Positions 45,927 to 59,541 of a DNA stretch of 64,000 nucleotides are shown in pieces. A model generated the notes under the pieces. It was given only the letters and a program-made list of their open reading frames with translations, was not told the DNA's origin and searched no databases. This DNA is from Mycolicibacter minnesotensis (GTDB taxonomy: Bacteria; Actinomycetota; Actinomycetes; Mycobacteriales; Mycobacteriaceae). The stretch's first letter is position 1. Every line of letters begins with the position of its first letter. A program made the translations under genes and the position numbers. The DNA lies in the NCBI RefSeq assembly GCF_010731755.1, contig NZ_AP022589.1, positions 3,038,001 to 3,102,000 of the forward strand. Direction: 5' to 3'.

Positions 45927-47353
45927 ACGTCCACCCCGCCGGCCCCCGGCACGCCGAAGAGATCCACCACGACGGGCTGCCGCCGCGGCCCCAGACCCCG
46001 CAGCAGCTGCTGCAGCTGGCGCCGAACGTCTGGCCACGCAACGCCGTTCGCGACGCCGACGGCGTGACCAGCATCGCCGGTGTGAAAGTGACCGACCTGG
46101 CCGCGGAGTTCGGCACGCCGCTGTTCGTCATCGACGAGGACGACTTCCGGAGGCGCTGCCGTGAGATCGCCACGGCATTCGGCGGCGGCGACAACGTGCA
46201 CTACGCAGCGAAGGCCTTCCTGTGCAGCGAGATTGCGCGCTGGATCGACCAGGAGGGGCTGTGCCTGGACGTGGCCACCGGAGGTGAACTGGCCGTCGCC
46301 CTGCACGCCGGATTCCCCGCGCAACGCATCACCCTGCACGGCAACAACAAGTCGGTTGCTGAGCTGACCACCGCCGTCAACGCCGGGGTCGGCCATATCG
46401 TGCTCGACTCGCTGATCGAGATCGACCGGCTCGACGCCGTCGCCGCGGCGGCCGGCGTGGTGCAGGACGTGCTGGTGCGCGTCACCGTGGGCGTCGAGGC
46501 CCACACCCACGAGTTCATCTCGACCGCTCACGAAGACCAGAAGTTCGGCTTGTCACTGGCCAGCGGAGCGGCGATGGAGGCCATCCGACGGGTGTTCGCC
46601 ACCGAGCACCTGCGCCTGATCGGTCTGCACAGCCACATCGGATCGCAGATCTTCGACGTCGCCGGCTTCGAGCTGGCCGCCCGCCGGGTGATCGGGCTGC
46701 TGCGCGACGTGGTCGCGGAGTTCGGCGTCGACAAGACCGCGCAGTTGTCCGTCATCGATCTCGGTGGGGGACTGGGAATCTCGTATCTGCCGCAGGACGA
46801 CCCGCCGCCCATGGCCGAGCTCGCCGGCAAGCTGGCCGCGATCGTGCGCGACGAATCCGCCGCTGTCGGCCTGCCCACCCCTCAGTTAGTGGTCGAGCCC
46901 GGCCGCGCCATCGCCGGACCGGGCACCGTGACGCTCTACGAGGTGGGCACCGTCAAGGACGTCGCCGTCAGCGCCACCGCACACCGCCGCTACGTCAGCG
47001 TCGACGGCGGCATGAGCGACAACATCCGTCCGGCGCTGTATGACGCCCACTACGACGTGCGGCTGGTGTCGCGCAGCCTCGACGACACCGATGCCCTGCC
47101 GGACCTGGCGCGCATCGTCGGCAAGCACTGCGAGAGCGGCGACATCATCGTGCGTGACACCTGGGTGCCCCACGGCATGGTTCCCGGCGACCTGATCGCC
47201 GTGGCGGCCACCGGCGCCTACTGTTACTCGATGTCGAGCCGGTACAACCTGCTCACCCGCCCGGCGGTGGTGGCGGTACGCGACGGGAAAGCTCGCCTTA
47301 TGCTGCGCCGGGAGACCGTTGAAGACCTGATCAGCCTGGAGGTGGGTAGCTAG
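45923..47353 (+). CDS. lysA: Diaminopimelate decarboxylase
   Basis: A 476-residue PLP enzyme converting meso-diaminopimelate to lysine. The Schiff-base lysine is Lys97 in [13 protein letters not shown]; other motifs are [19 protein letters not shown] (phosphate binding), EPGRAI and [12 protein letters not shown] (active-site Cys from the partner subunit). The GTG at 45923 overlaps the argS stop. This start gives an N-terminal extension of about 28 residues compared with my recollection of the M. tuberculosis protein, whose similarity begins at [12 protein letters not shown]; an internal start near there is possible but the overlap supports 45923. The pathway supplies lysine and competes with peptidoglycan for diaminopimelate. 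Confidence 0.95.
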   Translation: MNVHPAGPRHAEEIHHDGLPPRPQTPQQLLQLAPNVWPRNAVRDADGVTSIAGVKVTDLAAEFGTPLFVIDEDDFRRRCREIATAFGGGDNVHYAAKAFLCSEIARWIDQEGLCLDVATGGELAVALHAGFPAQRITLHGNNKSVAELTTAVNAGVGHIVLDSLIEIDRLDAVAAAAGVVQDVLVRVTVGVEAHTHEFISTAHEDQKFGLSLASGAAMEAIRRVFATEHLRLIGLHSHIGSQIFDVAGFELAARRVIGLLRDVVAEFGVDKTAQLSVIDLGGGLGISYLPQDDPPPMAELAGKLAAIVRDESAAVGLPTPQLVVEPGRAIAGPGTVTLYEVGTVKDVAVSATAHRRYVSVDGGMSDNIRPALYDAHYDVRLVSRSLDDTDALPDLARIVGKHCESGDIIVRDTWVPHGMVPGDLIAVAATGAYCYSMSSRYNLLTRPAVVAVRDGKARLMLRRETVEDLISLEVGS

Positions 47354-48683
47354 TGTCCGGTTCGCAGGTGTCCGGGGCGCCCGTAGGGGTGGCAGTTCTG
47401 GGCTTGGGCAACGTCGGCAGCGAAGTCGTTCGCATCCTTGAGGCCAGCGCCGATGACCTGGCTGCACGCATCGGTGCGCCGCTGGTGCTGCGTGGGGTCG
47501 GGGTGCGCCGGGTGGCGTCAGACCGCGGCGTGCCGGTGGAGTTGCTCACCGACGACATTGACAGCCTGGTGTCGCGCAGCGACGTCGACATCGTCGTCGA
47601 GTTGATGGGTCCGGTCGAGCCGGCCCGCAAGGCGATCCTGTCGGCAATCGCGCACGGCAAGTCCGTCGTCACCGCCAACAAGGCCCTGCTGTCGCGGTCC
47701 ACCGGGGAGCTGGCCGAGGCCGCCGAGAACGCGCGGGTGGACCTGTACTTCGAGGCTGCCGTCGCCGGCGCCATCCCGGTGATCCGGCCGCTGACCCAGT
47801 CGCTGGCCGGCGACACCGTGTTGCGGGTGGCGGGCATCGTCAACGGCACCACCAACTACATCCTGTCCGAAATGGACTCCACCGGTGCCGACTACACCGC
47901 CGCGCTGGCCGACGCGAGTGCGCTGGGCTACGCCGAGGCCGACCCGACCGCAGATGTTGAGGGTTACGACGCCGCGGCCAAGGCCGCGATCCTGGCGTCC
48001 ATCGCCTTCCACACCCGGGTGACTGCCGACGACGTCTACCGCGAGGGCATCACCGGGATCAGCCCGGCGGACTTCACCTCGGCGCGCGCGTTGGGCTGCA
48101 CCATCAAACTGCTGGCGATCTGCGAGCGCATCACCGGAAGTGATGGGCAGCAGCGGGTTTCGGCTCGGGTGTATCCGGCATTGGTACCGTTGACCCACCC
48201 GCTGGCGACGGTCAACGGTGCATTCAACGCGGTGGTGGTCGAGGCCGAGGCCGCCGGCCGGTTGATGTTCTACGGCCAGGGCGCCGGGGGTGCCCCCACC
48301 GCATCTGCGGTCACCGGTGACCTGGTGATGGCCGCGCGCAACCGGGTCCAGGGCGGGCGTGGGCCGCGTGAGTCCAAATACGCCGAACTGGCCATCGCGC
48401 CGATCGGCGACGTGCAGACCCGCTACTACGTGAGCATGGACGTCGCCGACAAGCCCGGCGTGCTGTCCACCGTGGCGGCTGAATTCGCCGCACACGGGGT
48501 GAGTATCGCCGAGGTGCGCCAAGAGGGCGTTGCCGACGGTGAAGGGCACCTGATCGGTGCCCGCATCGTGGTGGTCACCCACCGGGCCGCCGACGCGGCA
48601 TTATCGAAAACCGTTGCAGCACTGTCGGATCTGGACGCAGTCCAGCGAATCGCCAGCGTGCTACGCCTGGAAGGAACAGACCA

Positions 48684-48687
<4 letters not shown>
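47353..48687 (+). CDS. hom: Homoserine dehydrogenase
   Basis: A 444-residue enzyme (thrA/Rv1294 in M. tuberculosis) reducing aspartate semialdehyde to homoserine. Nucleotide-binding motif [14 protein letters not shown] near residue 12, catalytic-domain segments [13 protein letters not shown] and [16 protein letters not shown], and a C-terminal ACT domain from about residue 355 ([15 protein letters not shown]) that usually senses threonine for feedback control. GTG start shares one base with the lysA stop. Linked to thrC by a GTGA overlap. Confidence 0.96.
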
Positions 48688-50713
<2,026 letters not shown>

Positions 50714-50732
50714 GGCGCGCCGGGCGGCATCT

Positions 50733-50761
50733 GTTGCGTCGAGCACAGAAGCGGGCTATCC
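50733..50761 (+). promoter_or_regulatory. Candidate rho promoter with long leader
   Basis: TTGCGT at 50733-50738 and TATCCT at 50756-50761 are separated by 17 bp, a good fit to a SigA-type promoter with the mycobacterial TAnnnT -10. Transcription would begin near 50768 and leave a 5' leader of about 214 nt before the rho GTG. The leader is relatively AT-rich in its middle (around 50820-50900). Rho genes in other bacteria are autoregulated in their leaders. Confidence 0.45.
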
Positions 50762-50981
50762 TCGGTCCCGTCCCGCATTCGCGGCATTAGCACCTGAATC
50801 AGACTGCGATGTCAACCGGGATGCCACCAAATTCTTCCCGAAGTTGACGGTTTGCGTTATGACGCCGTCGATACGGGTAAACACCGTTAAAACAGTCGAC
50901 GGTGACACGCACTCGGCGAGTCCGCTGAATGCAACCAAAGCCCCTCGCGTGAGAAAACCGACGAGGGAAGAAAGGAAATCC

Positions 50982-53006
50982 GTGACCGAAACGGACCTCT
51001 TCGCGGCTGAAGGCAGCACCGATCAGGAATCGCTGTCGACCCCCCCGAGCACTCCCGAGACCAGCCCGGACGTGGCTGCCGGCGGTAGTGACGCCGCACC
51101 GTCCGCCCCGGAAGAAGCGGCTCCGGCCCCGGCTGCCTCCGAGCCCGCGCCCGCCGCGGCGCCCGACAACGGCGCAGCTGCCCCGGATGCGGCCCTGTCG
51201 TCGATGGTGCTGCCTGAACTGCGTGCCTTGGCCAACCGTGTGGGCGTCAAGGGTTCCTCGGGGATGCGTAAGAGCGAACTGATCGCCGCGATCCGCGAGG
51301 TCAGCAACGGCGGTAGCGAAGCGCCGGCCGCGGCGCCCGCCGCCGAGCCGACCACCAATGGCGCCGCCAACGGTGCCGAGCCGGCCCAGGCCGACGCATC
51401 AGAGGCCTCGGCAGCACCTCGTCGTCGTGAACGCCGTGGTGCCAGCCGTTCGACCGGTGCCCCCGCGGCCAATGGTGCGGAGTCCGACAAGGCTTCCGAG
51501 CAGGACAAGGCGCCCGAGCAGGACAAGGCGCCCGAGCAGGACAAGCCCGCCGAGGCCGAGGCCCCAGCCCAGGGTGAGTCCCGTAAGCAGGGCCGGGCCG
51601 AAGACAAGACCGACAAGGCCGAGCAGGCCGGCGGACGTCGTGAGCGCGACGGCGCCAAGAACGACGCCAAAGCCGACGAGTCAGCCCAGTCCAAGAACGA
51701 CGACCAGGGTGGCGAGCAGGGCAACCGCGGCGGCGGCGACGACGACGAGGGCCGCGGTGGCCGTCGCGGCCGTCGTTTCCGTGACCGGCGTCGCCGTGGC
51801 GAGCGTGGTGGCGAAGGCGGCGGGCCCGGCGGCGACGCTGAGCTGCGCGAAGACGACGTCGTGCAGCCGGTCGCCGGCATCCTCGACGTGCTGGACAACT
51901 ACGCGTTCGTGCGTACGTCGGGCTATCTGGCCGGACCCAGCGACGTCTACGTCTCGATGAACATGGTCCGCAAGAACGGGCTGCGCCGCGGCGACGCGGT
52001 GACCGGTGCGGTACGGGTGGCCCGCGAGGGAGATGGTGGCGACAAGAATCCGCGGCAGAAGTTCAACCCGCTGGTGCGGCTGGACTCGGTCAACGGCGGC
52101 CCGGTGGAAGAGGCCCGGAACCGTCCGGACTTCACCAAGCTGACGCCGCTCTACCCGAATCAGCGGCTGCGGTTGGAGACCTCCGGGGACAAGCTCACCA
52201 CCCGGATCATCGACCTGATCATGCCGATCGGTAAGGGACAGCGCGCGTTGATCGTGTCGCCGCCCAAGGCCGGTAAGACCACGATCATGCAGGACATCGC
52301 CAACGCGATCACCCGCAACAACCCCGAATGCCACCTGATGGTGGTGCTGGTCGACGAGCGCCCTGAAGAGGTCACCGACATGCAGCGCTCGGTCAAGGGC
52401 GAGGTCATTGCCTCGACCTTCGACCGACCGCCGTCAGACCACACCCAGGCCGCCGAGCTGGCCATCGAGCGGGCCAAGCGTCTGGTGGAGCAGGGCAAGG
52501 ACGTCGTGGTGCTGCTGGACTCGATCACCCGCCTCGGCCGTGCGTACAACAACGCCTCGCCGGCGTCGGGCCGCATCCTGTCCGGTGGTGTGGACTCCAC
52601 CGCGCTCTACCCGCCCAAGCGGTTCCTGGGCGCGGCCCGCAACATCGAGAACGGCGGCTCGCTGACGATCATCGCCACCGCCATGGTGGAGACCGGCTCG
52701 ACCGGTGACACGGTGATCTTCGAGGAGTTCAAGGGCACCGGCAACGCCGAGCTCAAGCTTGACCGCAAGATCGCCGAGCGCCGGGTGTTCCCGGCCGTGG
52801 ACGTCAACCCGTCCGGCACCCGTAAGGACGAGCTGCTGCTCTCGCCGGACGAGTTCGCGATCGTGCACAAGCTGCGCCGGCTGCTGTCGGGCCTGGATTC
52901 GCACCAGGCCATCGACCTGCTGATGAGCCAGCTGCGCAAGACCAAGACCAACTACGAGTTCCTGGTTCAGGTCTCCAAGACCACGCCGGGAATGGACAAC
53001 GACTGA
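50982..53006 (+). CDS. rho: Transcription termination factor Rho
   Basis: A 674-residue Rho, longer than the usual 420 and longer than the 602 I recall for M. tuberculosis. Order: acidic Ala/Pro-rich N-terminal tail (1-70); Rho_N/SAP-like helix segment ([17 protein letters not shown], about 70-107); a disordered insert (about 108-290) with three EQDKAP-type repeats and an Arg/Gly-rich tract [17 protein letters not shown]; an RNA-binding cold-shock-like domain (from [19 protein letters not shown]); and the RecA-type ATPase with Walker [10 protein letters not shown] (about 427-435) and Walker [13 protein letters not shown]. The hexamer unwinds RNA from polymerase. The GTG at 50982 has GAAAGGAAA in front; the frame open from 50697 overlaps thrB and is not used. 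Confidence 0.96.
   Translation: MTETDLFAAEGSTDQESLSTPPSTPETSPDVAAGGSDAAPSAPEEAAPAPAASEPAPAAAPDNGAAAPDAALSSMVLPELRALANRVGVKGSSGMRKSELIAAIREVSNGGSEAPAAAPAAEPTTNGAANGAEPAQADASEASAAPRRRERRGASRSTGAPAANGAESDKASEQDKAPEQDKAPEQDKPAEAEAPAQGESRKQGRAEDKTDKAEQAGGRRERDGAKNDAKADESAQSKNDDQGGEQGNRGGGDDDEGRGGRRGRRFRDRRRRGERGGEGGGPGGDAELREDDVVQPVAGILDVLDNYAFVRTSGYLAGPSDVYVSMNMVRKNGLRRGDAVTGAVRVAREGDGGDKNPRQKFNPLVRLDSVNGGPVEEARNRPDFTKLTPLYPNQRLRLETSGDKLTTRIIDLIMPIGKGQRALIVSPPKAGKTTIMQDIANAITRNNPECHLMVVLVDERPEEVTDMQRSVKGEVIASTFDRPPSDHTQAAELAIERAKRLVEQGKDVVVLLDSITRLGRAYNNASPASGRILSGGVDSTALYPPKRFLGAARNIENGGSLTIIATAMVETGSTGDTVIFEEFKGTGNAELKLDRKIAERRVFPAVDVNPSGTRKDELLLSPDEFAIVHKLRRLLSGLDSHQAIDLLMSQLRKTKTNYEFLVQVSKTTPGMDND
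51498..51551 (+). repeat. Three 18-bp tandem repeats inside rho
   Basis: The unit GAGCAGGACAAGGCGCCC occurs twice exactly (51498-51515, 51516-51533) and a third time with changes at its end (51534-51551). It encodes the hexapeptide EQDKAP in the disordered insert of Rho. Being in-frame and exact, it is a likely site of length variation between strains. Confidence 0.85.
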
Positions 53007-53028
53007 TCGAGGTTCTTCAGCGTCGAGA

Positions 53029-53076
53029 TTGCCGTCAGGGTCGTGGTCGCCACCGCGGCCACAGCCCTAGCGGCAA
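53029..53076 (+). terminator. Imperfect stem-loop after rho
   Basis: Starting 23 bases after the rho stop, arms at 53029-53048 (TTGCCGTCAGGGTCGTGGTC) and 53057-53076 pair at 15 of 20 positions around an 8-base loop. Its first arm with one more base matches the palindrome at 19966 at 18 of 20 positions. Likely a transcription terminator or 3'-end stabiliser; no U-tract. Confidence 0.45.
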
Positions 53077-53104
53077 GCTCAACGTAGACGCCGGGAATTC
53101 GAGC

Positions 53105-53148
53105 GTCGCCCCCGGCGTTTTGGGGGGCGACAGCGCAGCTGGCATAAT
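53105..53148 (+). promoter_or_regulatory. Hairpin and candidate promoter of rpmE
   Basis: A perfect 9-bp stem GTCGCCCCC / GGGGGCGAC with 9-base loop lies at 53105-53131. Overlapping it, TTGGGG (53120-53125) and CATAAT (53143-53148) are 17 bp apart and form a plausible SigA promoter for rpmE, giving a leader of about 75 nt. The hairpin could end transcription coming from rho. Confidence 0.45.
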
Positions 53149-53228
53149 CAACCACCTCAGGTTCCGGTTCACGTTCGCCTCCACTTCGAAGGCGGGCGAC
53201 CCGGCGGCCAACGATTGAAGAGGACATC

Positions 53229-53462
53229 ATGAAAACTGGCATTCACCCTGCCTACGGCGAGACCACCGTGGTCTGCGGTTGTGGCAACAGCTTCACCACC
53301 CGCAGCACCAAGGAGAGCGGCCACATCGTGGTCGAGGTCTGCTCGCAGTGCCACCCGTTCTACACCGGCAAGCAGAAGATCCTCGACAGCGGCGGCCGGG
53401 TCGCACGCTTCGAGAAGCGCTACGGCAAGCGCACCGCCGGCGCAGCGACCGCCGACAAGTAG
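53229..53462 (+). CDS. rpmE: 50S ribosomal protein L31 (zinc-binding type)
   Basis: A 77-residue L31 of the zinc-containing (C+) type: Cys16 and Cys18 (VVCGCGNSF) and Cys38 and Cys41 ([11 protein letters not shown]) form the zinc site. In mycobacteria a cysteine-free paralog, made under zinc limitation, replaces this form elsewhere in the genome. GAAGAGGA precedes the ATG. Followed by prfA after 72 bp. Confidence 0.96.
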   Translation: MKTGIHPAYGETTVVCGCGNSFTTRSTKESGHIVVEVCSQCHPFYTGKQKILDSGGRVARFEKRYGKRTAGAATADK

Positions 53463-53534
53463 TTCCCTCACCGACGCCCGGAACGTGCCAGCACGTCACC
53501 CGGGCGTCGGCGTGCGTTCGGGGATGGAGGTGAG

Positions 53535-54611
53535 ATGACCCAAAGCACTCAGGGGATCGACGCCCTGCTGGCTGAGCACGCCGCCCTGGAAACGCAGCTG
53601 TCCGATCCCGAACTGCACAACGATCCGGCCGAGGCGCGTCGAGCCGGGCGGCGCTTCGCGCAGCTGGCGCCCATCGTGGCGACGCATCGCAAACTCGAGG
53701 CCGCCCGTGGCGATTTAGAGGCTGCGCGTGAGCTGGCCGCCGACGACTCCTCTTTCGCCGATGAGGTCCGTGAGCTCGAGACCCAGGTCGTCGAGCTGGA
53801 CACCGCGCTCACCGACATGCTGGCGCCCCGCGACCCGCACGACGCCGACGACATCGTGCTGGAGGTCAAATCCGGCGAAGGCGGTGAGGAGTCGGCGTTG
53901 TTCGCCGCCGACCTGGCCCGGATGTACATCCGCTACGCCGAACGCCAGGGCTGGAAGGTGACTGTTCTCGACGAGACCACCTCCGACCTCGGCGGCTACA
54001 AGGACGCCACCCTCACTATCGCCAGCAAGGGCGACAGCGCCGACGGTGTGTGGTCGCGGATGAAGTTCGAGGGTGGGGTGCACCGCGTGCAGCGGGTGCC
54101 CGTCACCGAATCGCAGGGCCGCGTGCACACGTCGGCGGCTGGGGTACTGGTCTATCCCGAACCCGAAGAAGTGGCCGAGGTTGCCATCGACGAGTCCGAC
54201 CTGCGCATCGACGTCTATCGCTCCTCGGGCAAAGGCGGCCAGGGGGTCAACACCACCGACTCTGCAGTGCGGATCACCCACCTGCCGACCGGGATCGTCG
54301 TGACCTGTCAGAACGAGCGGTCTCAGCTGCAGAACAAGGCTCGTGCGCTGCAGGTCCTGGCTGCCCGGCTGCAGGCCGTGGCCGAGGAACAGGCGCAGGC
54401 GGACGCCTCCGCCGACCGGGCCAGCCAGATCCGCACCGTGGACCGCAGTGAGCGGATCCGCACCTACAACTTCCCGGAGAACCGGATCACCGATCACCGC
54501 ATCGGCTACAAGGCGCACAACCTCGACCAGGTTCTCGATGGGGACCTCGACCCGATGTTCGACGCACTGGCGGCCGCCGATAGGGAAACCCGGTTACAGG
54601 GGACGGCGTGA
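53535..54611 (+). CDS. prfA: Peptide chain release factor 1
   Basis: A 358-residue class I release factor. The catalytic Gly-Gly-Gln is at residues 234-236 ([16 protein letters not shown]); the stop-codon reading region contains [18 protein letters not shown] with the PxT motif of RF1, so it recognises UAA and UAG. The glutamine is the methylation target of PrmC, encoded by the next gene with a GTGA overlap. GGAGGTGAG stands before the ATG at 53535. Confidence 0.97.
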   Translation: MTQSTQGIDALLAEHAALETQLSDPELHNDPAEARRAGRRFAQLAPIVATHRKLEAARGDLEAARELAADDSSFADEVRELETQVVELDTALTDMLAPRDPHDADDIVLEVKSGEGGEESALFAADLARMYIRYAERQGWKVTVLDETTSDLGGYKDATLTIASKGDSADGVWSRMKFEGGVHRVQRVPVTESQGRVHTSAAGVLVYPEPEEVAEVAIDESDLRIDVYRSSGKGGQGVNTTDSAVRITHLPTGIVVTCQNERSQLQNKARALQVLAARLQAVAEEQAQADASADRASQIRTVDRSERIRTYNFPENRITDHRIGYKAHNLDQVLDGDLDPMFDALAAADRETRLQGTA

Positions 54612-55540
54612 GCCTCCGTCCGACGACGATGCAGAGCGAAGCGATGAGGTGGGGGCACCTCCCGCGCGCGGGGGCGAGTCGGACAATCGAACTCCGGGAC
54701 GCCATCGACTCCGCCGCGGCACTTTTCGCCGATGCCGGGATCGACTCCGCCCGCTATGACGCCGAAGAGTTGGCTGCGCATGCCGCCGGCACCGAGCGAG
54801 GCCGGCTTGCGCTGCTGGACCCACCTGGAGACGAGTTCTTCCAGAGTTATCGGCAACTGGTCACCGCGCGCAGTTCGCGAATACCGCTGCAGCACTTGAT
54901 CGGCACCGCTGCCTTCGGTCCCGTGCTGCTTGAGGTGGGACCGGGCGTCTTCACCCCGCGTCCGGAGACCGAGGCCCTGCTGGAGTGGGCTGTCAACCAC
55001 GCCACGGCCCACAAGCTCGGCCCGGGTGCCGTGATCGTCGACGCCTGCACCGGTTCCGGGGCGCTGGCGATCGCGCTGTCCCGCAGTTTCCCCGAGGCCC
55101 GCGTGCTGGCCATCGAGGACTCCGAAGAGGCGCTGCACTACGCGCGACGCAACTGTGCGGGCACGGCAGTGGAGTTGATCCCTGCCGACGTCACCGGTGT
55201 CGGTGTGCTGTCGGAGTGGGACGGGCGGGTCGACATGATGGTCAGTAACCCGCCCTACATTCCAGAAGGTGCCGACCTCGATCCTGAAGTGGCTCAGCAT
55301 GATCCGCATCACGCACTGTTCGGCGGTGCGGACGGCATGTCGGTGATCACGCCGCTGGCTGCCCTTGCCGGGCGGCTGCTGCGCACCGGCGGTCTGTTCG
55401 CCGTCGAACACGATGACACCACGCCGGAAGCCACAGTCCATACCGTATGCGGCACCGGACTTTTCGATGAAGTAGTGTCCCGGCCCGACCTGACTGGGCG
55501 GCTCCGGTTCGTGACAGCGATCAGGAACGGTCAACCATGA
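54608..55540 (+). CDS. prmC: Release factor glutamine methyltransferase PrmC
   Basis: A 310-residue SAM-dependent methyltransferase (HemK, Rv1300) that methylates the GGQ glutamine of release factors. SAM motif [16 protein letters not shown], and the substrate-binding NPPY at residues 214-217 ([10 protein letters not shown]). The first 30 residues ([20 protein letters not shown]) are longer than usual for the family; a later start cannot be excluded, but the GTG at 54608 overlaps the prfA stop and is favoured. Overlaps the Sua5 gene by ATGA. Confidence 0.94.
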   Translation: MSLRPTTMQSEAMRWGHLPRAGASRTIELRDAIDSAAALFADAGIDSARYDAEELAAHAAGTERGRLALLDPPGDEFFQSYRQLVTARSSRIPLQHLIGTAAFGPVLLEVGPGVFTPRPETEALLEWAVNHATAHKLGPGAVIVDACTGSGALAIALSRSFPEARVLAIEDSEEALHYARRNCAGTAVELIPADVTGVGVLSEWDGRVDMMVSNPPYIPEGADLDPEVAQHDPHHALFGGADGMSVITPLAALAGRLLRTGGLFAVEHDDTTPEATVHTVCGTGLFDEVVSRPDLTGRLRFVTAIRNGQP

Positions 55541-56196
55541 CAGAGGTTTTCGACTGCACCGACACCGACCAGCGCGCGGCGGGGATCGCGGCGGCGATCG
55601 ACGCCGTCCGGCGTGGTCGTCTGGTGGTGCTGCCTACCGACACCGTGTACGGCATCGGCGCGGACGCCTTCAACGCCGCCGGAGTCACCGCGTTGCTGGC
55701 TGCCAAGCGGCGCGGCCGTGACATGCCGGTGGGCGTCCTGGTCGGTTCGTGGAACTCCATTGACGGGCTGGCGCTCATCGTGCCCGACGCCGCCCGCGAG
55801 CTGATTCGGGCGTTCTGGCCCGGAGCCATCAGTCTCATCGTCACGCAGGCGCCGTCGCTGCAGTGGGATCTGGGTGAAGCCCGCGGCACCGTCATGGTGC
55901 GGATGCCGCTGCATCCGGTGGCCCTCGAGGTCCTCATAGCGGTGGGCCCGATGGCGGTGTCCAGTGCCAACGTCTCCGGTGGCTCGCCCGCGGTCGAGGC
56001 TGCCGAGGCGCAATGCCAGCTGGGGGAGTCCGTCGAGGTCTACCTCGACGCGGGACCAGCCGAGCAGGGCGAGGCCTCGACGATCGTCGATCTGACCGGT
56101 CCCGCCCCCAGAATCGTGCGAACCGGCCCGGTCTCCGCCGAACAGATCGGGGCGGTGCTGGGTTTGGATCCGGCTGCGCTGACGGCGGCGCCGTGA
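55537..56196 (+). CDS. L-threonylcarbamoyladenylate synthase (Sua5/YrdC/YwlC)
   Basis: A 219-residue protein with the YrdC fold: LPTDTVYGIGADA, AAKRRGRDMPVGVLV, and SSANVSGGSPAV near residue 150. It makes threonylcarbamoyl-AMP from threonine, bicarbonate and ATP for the t6A modification of tRNAs reading ANN codons. The length is that of the short form without the Sua5 C-terminal domain, agreeing with Rv1301. ATG overlaps the prmC stop; its stop overlaps the wecA GTG. Confidence 0.94.
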   Translation: MTEVFDCTDTDQRAAGIAAAIDAVRRGRLVVLPTDTVYGIGADAFNAAGVTALLAAKRRGRDMPVGVLVGSWNSIDGLALIVPDAARELIRAFWPGAISLIVTQAPSLQWDLGEARGTVMVRMPLHPVALEVLIAVGPMAVSSANVSGGSPAVEAAEAQCQLGESVEVYLDAGPAEQGEASTIVDLTGPAPRIVRTGPVSAEQIGAVLGLDPAALTAAP

Positions 56197-57371
56197 CCAG
56201 CCTGCTGGCGCTGGCCGATCGCGGCGCCGGGGTGCCGTTGCGGGAGCTCGCACTGGTCGGACTGACTGCCGCGATCATCACCTACTTCACCACTGGGCCG
56301 GTCCGCTGGATGGCCACCCGGATCGGTGCGGTGGCCTATCCGCGCGAGCGCGATGTACACGTGCAGCCAACCCCGCGGATGGGGGGGCTGGCCATGTACG
56401 TCGGCATTGTCGCCGGGATCTTCCTGGCCTCGCAGCTGCCGGCACTGACCCGCGGCTTCGTGTACTCCACCGGTATGCCCGCGGTGGTGCTGGCCGGCGG
56501 CGTGATCATGGGGATCGGCCTGCTCGACGACAAGTGGGGGCTGGACGCCCTGACCAAGTTCGCCGGCCAGATCACCGCGGCCAGCGTGCTGGTCACGATG
56601 GGCGTCGCATGGAGCGTGCTCTACATCCCGCTCGGCGGCGTCGGCACCGTGGTCCTCGACCAGGTGTCGTCGATCCTGCTCACGCTTGCGCTCACGGTCT
56701 CGATCGTCAACGCGATGAACTTCGTCGACGGTCTCGACGGGCTGGCCGCGGGGTTGGGACTGATCACGGCGTTGGCGATCTGCATGTTCTCCGTAGGCGT
56801 GCTGCACGACCACGGCGGCGACGTGCTGTTCTACCCGCCCGCTTTGATCTCGGTGGTACTGGCTGGGGCCTGTCTGGGGTTCCTGCCGCACAATTTCAGC
56901 CCCGCGAAGATCTTCATGGGCGACTCCGGCTCGATGTTGATCGGCCTGATGCTGGCAGCGGCGTCCACCACCGCGGCAGGACCGATCTCCCAGACCGCCT
57001 ACGGCGCGCGCGACGCGTTCGCGTTGTTGTCGCCGTTCCTGCTGGTGGCCGCCGTGATGTGCGTGCCGGCCCTGGACGTGCTGCTGGCGATCATTCGCCG
57101 CACACGTGCCGGACTGAGTCCTTTCAGTCCGGACAAGATGCACCTGCACCACCGATTGCTGCAGATCGGACATTCCGACCGCCGGGTGGTCCTGCTGATC
57201 TATTTGTGGACGGCGATCGTCGCGTTCGGGGCGGCCGGCACCATATTCTTCGATCCGCGCTACACCGGCGCGGTGATGCTGGGTGCGATGCTCATCGCGA
57301 TTGTGGTTACGCTCATCCCGTTGCTACGCCGGGATGGCGACCCCGAAGACGGCCCCTACGACGCGCGGTAG
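56193..57371 (+). CDS. wecA: Polyprenyl-phosphate GlcNAc-1-phosphate transferase WecA
   Basis: A 392-residue polytopic membrane protein (about 11 helices), ortholog of Rv1302/rfe. It transfers GlcNAc-1-phosphate to decaprenyl phosphate, the first step of the linker that joins arabinogalactan to peptidoglycan. Motifs: RDVHVQPTPRMGGLAMY, DDKWGLDALTK, the metal/uridine motif NFVDGLDGLAAG, FMGDSGSMLIG, and the cytoplasmic HHRLLQIGHSDRR loop. The GTG at 56193 overlaps the preceding stop; the longer frame from 56013 is not used. The last gene of the rpmE cluster. Confidence 0.95.
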   Translation: MTSLLALADRGAGVPLRELALVGLTAAIITYFTTGPVRWMATRIGAVAYPRERDVHVQPTPRMGGLAMYVGIVAGIFLASQLPALTRGFVYSTGMPAVVLAGGVIMGIGLLDDKWGLDALTKFAGQITAASVLVTMGVAWSVLYIPLGGVGTVVLDQVSSILLTLALTVSIVNAMNFVDGLDGLAAGLGLITALAICMFSVGVLHDHGGDVLFYPPALISVVLAGACLGFLPHNFSPAKIFMGDSGSMLIGLMLAAASTTAAGPISQTAYGARDAFALLSPFLLVAAVMCVPALDVLLAIIRRTRAGLSPFSPDKMHLHHRLLQIGHSDRRVVLLIYLWTAIVAFGAAGTIFFDPRYTGAVMLGAMLIAIVVTLIPLLRRDGDPEDGPYDAR

Positions 57372-57485
57372 TAGCACCGTCTAGGATGGTGTCGTAGGTG
57401 GTTCCAGAGTGCGTTCGGGCATCCGATACGCTCGGCGGGCGACTTCACGATCACGACGCAGAGCAGACTCAGATTGGGGTGAGCG

Positions 57486-57924
57486 GTGACGACACCAGCG
57501 CAGGATGCGCCGTTGGTGTTGCCGTCGGTGGTATTCCAGCCGATTCGGCTGCTGGTGATCTGTCTCGTACTGACCGGTGCCGCGATCGCCGCCGCCGCCC
57601 AGTTCGGCCGACCGCTGTTCGGAGTGTTCTTCGGACTGGGTCTGGCGCTCGGGTTGGGCAATGCGCTGCTGATCCGCCGGTCGGCACTGAAGATCACCGC
57701 CTCGGACCACCCGCTGAAGAAGAAGATGGCGCTGAATTCGGCGTCGCGTCTGCTGGTCATCAGCGTGATCGGTCTGGCGATTGCTTACCAGTTCCGACCG
57801 GAGGGCCTCGGGGTCCTGTTCGGACTGGCCCTGTTCGAGGTAGTGCTGGTGCTGAGCACCATGCTGCCAGTGGTAAAAAAGCTCCGCGCGCAAGCGTCAG
57901 AGTCAGGCGCTGAAGGGACGGAAA

Positions 57925-57932
<8 letters not shown>
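57486..57932 (+). CDS. ATP synthase I-like membrane protein (Rv1303 type)
   Basis: A 148-residue protein with four predicted membrane helices (about 19-38, 43-62, 86-104, 107-128). The gene is first in the ATP synthase operon, as Rv1303 is, and its product resembles AtpI, thought to help assemble the c-ring. GTG start at 57486. Its stop lies 8 bases inside atpB, so translation is coupled. The 114 bp upstream must hold the operon promoter unless it continues from wecA; TAGGAT at 57382-57387 is a possible -10 without a clear -35. Confidence 0.88.
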
Positions 57933-59002
<1,070 letters not shown>

Positions 59003-59011
59003 CGCAACACG

Positions 59012-59533
59012 ATGGGTGACATGAGCGTTGCTGTCCTCGCGCTGAGCGAGGCAGCTGAGGAAGGCCCGAAGAAGAGCTTCCTCATTCCCGACGGCACCTT
59101 CTTCGTCGTACTCGCGATCTTCGTGATCGTTCTCGGCGTGATCAGTACCTTCGTGGTGCCGCCGATCATGAAGGTGCTGCGGGAGCGCGAGAACATGATC
59201 ACCAAGACACTCGCCAACAACCGGGAGTCCGCCGAGCAGTTCGCGGCCGCCGACGCCGACTACGAAAAGCAGATGGCGGCGGCGCGCCTGGCGGCATCCT
59301 CTGCGCGAGACGAAGCTCGGGCCGAGGGCCGCAAGGCGATCGACGAGCAGCGGGCGGCGGCAGAGGCGGAGGTGGCCTCGACATTGCAGGCCGCCAACGA
59401 CAAACTCAAGCAGGAAGGCGATGCGGTGAGTGAGCAACTGCAGGCCCGGGTGGAGACGTTGTCAGCCACCCTGGCCAGCCGGATCCTCGGCGTTGACGTC
59501 GAGGCACTCTCCGCGGCGAGCACGGGGCGGTAG
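59012..59533 (+). CDS. atpF: ATP synthase Fo subunit b
   Basis: A 173-residue stator subunit. One N-terminal membrane helix ([20 protein letters not shown]) is followed by a long Ala/Glu/Arg-rich helix (about 60-160). The ATG at 59012 gives [18 protein letters not shown], the pattern of known mycobacterial AtpF; the ATG at 59021 is an alternative. It forms a heterodimeric peripheral stalk with the b-like part of AtpH. Confidence 0.96.
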   Translation: MGDMSVAVLALSEAAEEGPKKSFLIPDGTFFVVLAIFVIVLGVISTFVVPPIMKVLRERENMITKTLANNRESAEQFAAADADYEKQMAAARLAASSARDEARAEGRKAIDEQRAAAEAEVASTLQAANDKLKQEGDAVSEQLQARVETLSATLASRILGVDVEALSAASTGR

Positions 59534-59541
59534 CAACAGAG

